A stretch of 35,375 nucleotides of DNA from Treponema sp. (lineage in GTDB: Bacteria > Spirochaetota > Spirochaetia > Treponematales > Treponemataceae), in NCBI GenBank assembly GCA_014803985.1, contig JAAVAO010000013.1:83245-118619 (forward strand). The letters are read 5' to 3'. Position numbers and translations under genes: made by a program. Shown here in pieces: positions 30,809 to 35,375 of this stretch; position 1 is the stretch's first letter, and every line of letters begins with the position of its first letter. A model generated the notes under the pieces. That model was given only the letters and a program-made list of their open reading frames with translations, searched no databases and was not told where the DNA came from.

Positions 30809-33800
30809 ATGCAGAAAGGGAAGCGCATTTTCCATGTCCTTGCCACATTTTTGGCTATTCTGCCAATTGCGTCATGCAGAATGGACAGTGGCGACATAAA
30901 AACAGCATCACAAGAGGAAGGGCAGCACACTGAAAACACTATCATAATACGGACGAACGTTTCAGCGGAAGAGTATATGGCACAAAATGCGCGCTCCGCA
31001 GTTCCCTCGCAGTTTTTGGACACGGACGGAAAACAACTTGTCTTTGCAGGTGCTCTATATGCAAGTACCTCTCAAGAAGAAGATAAGATATTCCAAAAAG
31101 GGGAGTACAATAAAAACAGTGTAACCCTCGCTTTTGAAAGTGCGAACGAGGAAAGGAAGGATTATACACTAGAAATACGTGCATATAAAGGTGAAACAGA
31201 ATCTTTTGACAGCACACCGCTGCTATACGGAACAACCACAATCACAATAGCGGCAAATAACCGTGAGATCAATGCACCTGCAATTAAATTGAAGCCATTT
31301 GAAAGTGCAACAGAAAAGGGCAACATTAACCTAGAAATCCTTATACCTTTTGAATATACCCTTTCGATTGAAACGGAGGGGGGGGGTAATGATTTTTCTC
31401 CAACCATAGAATACAACAATCCAGAGAATGAATATATAAAATGCACTATTTCCGCAAGTGGAATAAAGGCAGGAATATATGAAGTCGATTTTCTCCTGCG
31501 GAACTCAGGCAGAACAAACGTTGTGTATTTATGGAATGAAGCGATAAATATCTATCCGGGAATGACAACGGACAAATGGAACACAGGAAGCGTCAAAGAC
31601 GGTGCAAGACAAATAGACAAGGCGAGGATATTCTCAACCTTCTATGTAAGGGGGGAAAATCCTCAATCGAAATGGTTTCAAACGCTCGATTCTAGCACAG
31701 AGGAAAACGGAAGTCTCTCGCACCCCTACACAAAAATTCAAAACGCAATAGACAGAGTAGTGTCAATAAACGATGGAAGCACCCCGTTTTCAATTTATAT
31801 TGACGGAACGCTCACGCAAGACGAAGTCCCGAGTGGCGAAGGCATGGCGAACTTCTCCGCGCTCAACAAAAATCTCACACTCACAATAAAATCGCTTTCC
31901 GATGAAAAAGCCACGCTTGATGCAGGCGGAAAATCGCGCGTCATAAATGCAAAACCTGCAAGCGGTGGCACCCTCAATCTTACGCTTGAAAAGCTTGTCA
32001 TCAAGAAAGGAAATGCCGCTGATACCAACAATGGTGGTGGAATCTCTGTTTATGGCGGCATATTCACGCTAGAAGATTGCGAAATCACGGACAACAATGC
32101 ACAGAAAGGTGGCGGAGTGTATGTCAATGATGGCACACTCACAATAAATGGTAGCACGTTCAGCAAAAATACTGCGCAACAAGGCGGTGGAGTGTATGTC
32201 ACAGACAGTAACAGCATATTTACAATGACTGGCGGCGAAATCAGTGATAACAGAGCGTATTCTGCGGGCGGTGGAATTTACGTCAAAGAAAGCAAAAAAG
32301 CAACCATTTCAGGAACAACAATTTCCGTAAATACCGCAAATGTTGACGGCGGTGGAATTTTTGTTAGTGACGGTGCTATGCTCACGGTAAACGGCACAAT
32401 CACTGGAAATACCGCGCAACAAGGCGGTGGAGTGTATGTCAGAGATGTTGACAGCGAGTTTAAGATGACTGGTGGTAAAATCAGTGAAAACAAGACTACT
32501 GTTGAAACTGCTACATCTCAAAATAGAATTAGTGGCGGTGGAATTTTTATCTACAATAAAGGACGTGCGATTATTTCAAACACGGAAATTTCTGACAATA
32601 CTGCAAACAATAATGGTGGCGGAATTCATGTTAATTCCGGTACACTAACAATGAATGCAGACACAATAATCAGCAAAAACATCGCAAGTCAAGATGGTGG
32701 TGGCGTGTACTTTAGTAGCGGCACACTCACAATAAATGGTGGCACGTTCAGCAGAAATATTGCGAACCAAAATGGTGGCGGCGTTTACGTCACTGGAAGC
32801 ACATTCGTGATGAGTGGCGGTGAAATCACAGAGAACGTTGCAGACCAAGATGGTGGTGGTATTTACATTATTGGCAGTACGTTCACAATGACAGATGGCA
32901 AGATTGGCGATGAAAATATCGCGAATATCGCACCACATGGTGGCGGAGTGTACGTAAATGATAATAGCACGTTCACGATGAGTGGCGGAGAAATCAAGAG
33001 TAACAAAGCGATAAATGGTAATGCCCCATATCCTGGACAAGGTGGCGGCGTGTATGTGTACAGCGCAACATTTGAAATAAGCGGCACGGCGAAAATCAGC
33101 GGAAATGATGCGGCTCAGTCAGGCGGCGGGATCTATGTTTACACAGATAGTGCGAATGCCACAGCCACACTTACAATGAGCGGTGGCGAAATCAGCGGCA
33201 ACACAACAACTAACAACGGCGGTGGTGTCTATAATAAAAACGGCAATTTTATAATGAGTAGCGGAAAGATCGATGGAAACACTGCCGGCAACACCGCAAG
33301 CAGTGACAGCAATGGCGGCGGAATCTATCTTAACGCTAGCACATTTACGATGAGCGGCGGAGAAATATGCGAAAACACTTCACTGAATAAAGGTGGCGGA
33401 GTGTTTCTTGTGGGTACTGCAACATCAAAAAGCACGTTTAAGATGGGCGGTGGCACGATTTCTGAAAATACCGCAAAAAACAATGACAGTAATTCTCCAA
33501 ATGGAGACGGTGGTGGAGTTTCTATTAACAGCAATGGCGATTTTGAAATGACTGGCGGCACGATCAGCAAAAATACAGCAGTATACGGCGCAGGAGTGCA
33601 TGTTAATGATGGCACGTTCACAATGGGAAACGGCACAATCAGCGGAAACACTGCCAGTTATAGAGATAACAGCGGTGGCGGCGGAATTCATCTTTACAAG
33701 GGCACATTCATCATGAACGGCGGAACGGTCAGCGGAAACGAAGCCACCGGCACTGATCCAGCTTCGGGCGGCGGCGGAATCTATATTTATTCAGACAACA

Positions 33801-34576
33801 CGACGTTCACGATGACGGGCGGCACGTTCAAAGAAAATGAGGCAAGGCGAGGCAAAGGCGCGTTCCTCTGCAAAAACAACGGCAATACTGGCAATTTATG
33901 CATGAGCGGCACGGCGAAATTCGAAAGCAACAACGATGTTTATCTTTATGTTACCACTGCTGAAGATATGCCAAATGTTACCCCTGCTGAAGATATGCCA
34001 ACAATCACCGTCACGGGCGCGCTCACCGCTAAATCCCCCGTTGCCACAATCACGCCCTCCGATTATACAGAGAATAAGCAAGTTTTGAGCGTGAATCCAG
34101 GCATAACAATGAATGATACTCTTTTCTCCATAACGCCAAACAATGGTACGAAATGGAAAATTTCTTATGATAGTAGTAGTCGCAAGGGCGTTTTGAAAAA
34201 AGACGATGTTTCAACGAAGGGTGGAATCAGTGTGACTTTGTCTGGACAAGGAACATATACATTTAAAGTTGAGGCTGGCAGTGGCAGTACTGCAATTACA
34301 GAAGACAGTAACTTGCAGTCTAGCACAGGCATAAAATTGAGCGAAGTCAAAAAAGACGGAACACCACTGACCGCAAACGATGGTACATTCACGATTGAAA
34401 TTCGAGATGAAAGTGGAAATCCATATCCATTCCCAACTGCGTCTGCGACAGGTTTACAAGGCACTGTAACAGTGCCCACAGTACCAGTTGAACAGAAGGC
34501 ACAGGTTTATGTAAAAGTTCAGTTAAAAGACGGCTCTATCATTGACAAAACTATTCCAGTTACCATACGACCTTAA
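30809..34576 (+). CDS. Large right-handed beta-helix repeat surface lipoprotein
   Basis: This 1255-aa protein has a lipoprotein signal (LAILPIASC, lipidated Cys23). Residues about 30-260 form a variable, mostly beta region. A conserved entry segment (WFQTLDSSTEENGSLSHPYTKIQNAIDRV, then FSIYIDGTLT) near 285-335 leads into the repeats. From about 400 to 1030 there are roughly twenty repeats of the type GGGVYV, a short turn, FTMSGGEISGNTA, the pattern of Pmp-like parallel beta-helices. The C-terminal part (about 1060-1255) is non-repetitive and may be an Ig-like domain. Such proteins are usually exposed and act in adhesion or immune variation; that role is inferred. A G9 tract interrupts codons 190-193. 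Own promoter upstream, terminator downstream. I cannot tell whether it is surface-exposed. Confidence 0.88.
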   Translation: MQKGKRIFHVLATFLAILPIASCRMDSGDIKTASQEEGQHTENTIIIRTNVSAEEYMAQNARSAVPSQFLDTDGKQLVFAGALYASTSQEEDKIFQKGEYNKNSVTLAFESANEERKDYTLEIRAYKGETESFDSTPLLYGTTTITIAANNREINAPAIKLKPFESATEKGNINLEILIPFEYTLSIETEGGGNDFSPTIEYNNPENEYIKCTISASGIKAGIYEVDFLLRNSGRTNVVYLWNEAINIYPGMTTDKWNTGSVKDGARQIDKARIFSTFYVRGENPQSKWFQTLDSSTEENGSLSHPYTKIQNAIDRVVSINDGSTPFSIYIDGTLTQDEVPSGEGMANFSALNKNLTLTIKSLSDEKATLDAGGKSRVINAKPASGGTLNLTLEKLVIKKGNAADTNNGGGISVYGGIFTLEDCEITDNNAQKGGGVYVNDGTLTINGSTFSKNTAQQGGGVYVTDSNSIFTMTGGEISDNRAYSAGGGIYVKESKKATISGTTISVNTANVDGGGIFVSDGAMLTVNGTITGNTAQQGGGVYVRDVDSEFKMTGGKISENKTTVETATSQNRISGGGIFIYNKGRAIISNTEISDNTANNNGGGIHVNSGTLTMNADTIISKNIASQDGGGVYFSSGTLTINGGTFSRNIANQNGGGVYVTGSTFVMSGGEITENVADQDGGGIYIIGSTFTMTDGKIGDENIANIAPHGGGVYVNDNSTFTMSGGEIKSNKAINGNAPYPGQGGGVYVYSATFEISGTAKISGNDAAQSGGGIYVYTDSANATATLTMSGGEISGNTTTNNGGGVYNKNGNFIMSSGKIDGNTAGNTASSDSNGGGIYLNASTFTMSGGEICENTSLNKGGGVFLVGTATSKSTFKMGGGTISENTAKNNDSNSPNGDGGGVSINSNGDFEMTGGTISKNTAVYGAGVHVNDGTFTMGNGTISGNTASYRDNSGGGGIHLYKGTFIMNGGTVSGNEATGTDPASGGGGIYIYSDNTTFTMTGGTFKENEARRGKGAFLCKNNGNTGNLCMSGTAKFESNNDVYLYVTTAEDMPNVTPAEDMPTITVTGALTAKSPVATITPSDYTENKQVLSVNPGITMNDTLFSITPNNGTKWKISYDSSSRKGVLKKDDVSTKGGISVTLSGQGTYTFKVEAGSGSTAITEDSNLQSSTGIKLSEVKKDGTPLTANDGTFTIEIRDESGNPYPFPTASATGLQGTVTVPTVPVEQKAQVYVKVQLKDGSIIDKTIPVTIRP
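31378..31386 (+). repeat. G9 homopolymer, candidate phase-variation tract
   Basis: Nine consecutive G lie in frame in codons 190-193 (Glu-Gly-Gly-Gly). With nine G the 1255-codon frame is open. Gain of one G brings TAA into frame directly after the tract, and loss of one G brings TAG into frame about ten codons on. Confidence 0.8.
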
Positions 34577-34609
34577 ATTTAATTTTGTCTGCGGCAAGCA
34601 ACTTTTCAT

Positions 34610-34645
34610 GGCACGGCGAAGCAGTATGGCAAGTCGTGCCTTTTT
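34610..34645 (+). terminator. Intrinsic terminator after the beta-helix gene
   Basis: GGCACG (34610-34615) pairs with CGTGCC (34635-34640) around a 19-nt loop, followed by TTTTT. Confidence 0.65.
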
Positions 34646-34713
34646 AATTTGCTATTAAATATGTTTGGCTCTTGACTAGTTGAATCAAACCAAACTGTTC
34701 AAGAGAGTCTCTG

Positions 34714-35077
34714 ATGCCAATTATTCAGGGATTAATTCTTGAACATTCAAAGATTTACACGGACGGCTGGAGGTGTACTATGGTCTCGTGCTCAACGGCT
34801 ACGAATATTACCGTGTCTCGCTGGAAACTTCGTTGCGAATGCCACAGCGAAAACGAGTTTGCGCGAGGCAAGAGCCATGTCAACGGAATCGAAAACTTCT
34901 AGAGCTTCGCGAAGAGGCGACTCGCCAAGTTCAACGATTGCAGTTCTGTCGCTTTCGTGTTACATTTGAAAGAGTGCGCGCTCGCAACGGAGTTTCAAGC
35001 GGTGGCGATACAACCATAGGCACAAGGACTTGTTTCCGCTTGTCAAAAAATTGTACAGAAAGACTTATCTCGATTAG
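34714..35077 (+). pseudogene. Decayed IS1595 (ISXO2-like) transposase, C-terminal part
   Basis: Reading across frames gives a broken but recognisable DDE transposase end: PIIQGLILEHSKIYTDGWR (34717 on), then in another frame YGLVLNGYEYYRV, then back to HSENEFARGKSHVNGIENF. A TAG (34900-34902) stands where the family has Trp, followed by SFAKRRLAKFN and VLHLKEC. Finally, in a third frame, KDLFPLVKKLYRKTYLD ends with TAG at 35075-35077. At least three frameshifts and one internal stop make it inactive. The N-terminal part and clear terminal inverted repeats were not found. The 734-bp region 34577-35310 holds this relic, a terminator and two inverted repeats. Confidence 0.82.
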
Positions 35078-35229
35078 GAAGTTTTTGTTTTTTATCTAGT
35101 TATGAACCCTTGTTTTTAATAACAGACTAGGAATAGTTCTCTATTAGGTCAAAATTTGAGTTTTACACATTTATATAATTTAAGAGGCTTATTGCTCCGC
35201 TCAAATTCTGAATAATAACAAAGAACCTT

Positions 35230-35260
35230 TTTTTGAAAAAAAAACACTTTTTTTCAAAAA
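35230..35260. repeat. Perfect 13-bp T/A inverted repeat
   Basis: TTTTTGAAAAAAA (35230-35242) and TTTTTTTCAAAAA (35248-35260) around a 5-nt loop. It lies between the transposase relic and the Rpn gene and could terminate incoming transcription on either strand or be an element end. Confidence 0.6.
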
Positions 35261-35278
35261 GCATTGCCGTTTTTCACC

Positions 35279-35306
35279 CCTCCCGCGCGAATATATATAC
35301 GGGAGG
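35279..35306 (+). promoter_or_regulatory. Hairpin that sequesters the SD of the Rpn gene
   Basis: CCTCCCG (35279-35285) pairs with CGGGAGG (35300-35306). The right arm contains the SD GGGAGG, four bases before ATG 35311. Folded mRNA would block ribosome binding. Confidence 0.65.
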
Positions 35307-35310
35307 AAAA

Positions 35311-35375
35311 ATGACAGAAGAAAAAATCATTCCGTGGGAGAAACTTCCAATCACAAACACGTTCATGTTCAACAA
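35311..35375 (+). CDS. Rpn-family nuclease/putative transposase, 5' fragment
   Basis: Only the first 21 codons are in the window (MTEEKIIPWEKLPITNTFMFN). The pattern W-x-x-L-x-I-T-N-x-F-M-F matches the start of Rpn-type proteins (PD-(D/E)XK nuclease family, annotated as recombination-promoting nuclease or putative transposase), which typically begin WENLTITNDFMF. The catalytic residues lie beyond the window edge. These genes are often multicopy in gut treponemes. A perfect SD lies in a hairpin just upstream. Confidence 0.65.
   Translation, partial: MTEEKIIPWEKLPITNTFMFN

Noticed and set aside
32278..33691. Several antisense frames of 70-131 aa
   Set aside because: They mirror the repeated glycine-rich codons of the beta-helix gene and have no SD sites or known domains.

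Overview
The window looks like chromosome from a host-associated Treponema (Spirochaetes), probably a gut, rumen or oral species rather than T. pallidum. The evidence is a FlaA filament-sheath protein, AT-rich DNA, a bactofilin, Rho with a long N-terminal extension, a beta-helix surface lipoprotein and an Rpn-type nuclease gene. From memory, the order amidase / GerM-like / flaA and HU / lnt / rho resembles T. pallidum TP0247-TP0254. The genus call is inference, since no database was searched.

Layout: 1-468 is a non-coding array of hairpin-rich repeats. 469-5019 holds an ATP-grasp enzyme, a cell-wall amidase overlapping a GerMN-domain protein, and flaA with a near-consensus promoter. 5043-8645 holds a REP-like palindrome, a strong terminator, a RelA/SpoT-TPR protein and a DinG-type helicase. 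8767-14790 holds plsC, a convergent zinc-ribbon miniprotein, rpsT (S20), HU, lnt, bactofilin and rho. 14914-16911 is the rpsF-ssb-rpsR-rplI operon with a leader resembling the S6:S18 regulatory motif, followed by dnaB. On the minus strand are tRNA-Gly(TCC), thrC and a lipoprotein. On the plus strand follow a 73-aa unknown, an HD-domain protein overlapping a MATE transporter, and a complete rnfCDGEAB operon. The right end is accessory: a nitrilase-superfamily amidase, a hairpin-rich gap, a 1255-aa beta-helix lipoprotein with an in-frame G9 tract, a decayed IS1595-type transposase, and the start of an Rpn-family gene whose Shine-Dalgarno (SD) site lies inside a hairpin.

Working together: the core block covers translation (S20, S6, S18, L9), DNA handling (HU, SSB, DnaB, DinG), transcription termination (Rho), envelope building (amidase, PlsC, Lnt, bactofilin) and motility (FlaA). 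RnfCDGEAB would couple ferredoxin:NAD+ electron transfer to ion pumping, as expected in an anaerobe.

Several translation starts were moved to match SD sites: plsC, rpsT, HU and rnfE use TTG, and relA, thrC, the lipoprotein, the HD gene, rnfD, rnfG and rnfB use internal ATGs. I found no clear new multi-gene defence or biosynthetic system. The strongest leads are the probable phase-variable G9 switch, the sequestered SD before the Rpn gene, the S6:S18-like leader, and a nearly identical 31-bp promoter in front of both plsC and rnfC.
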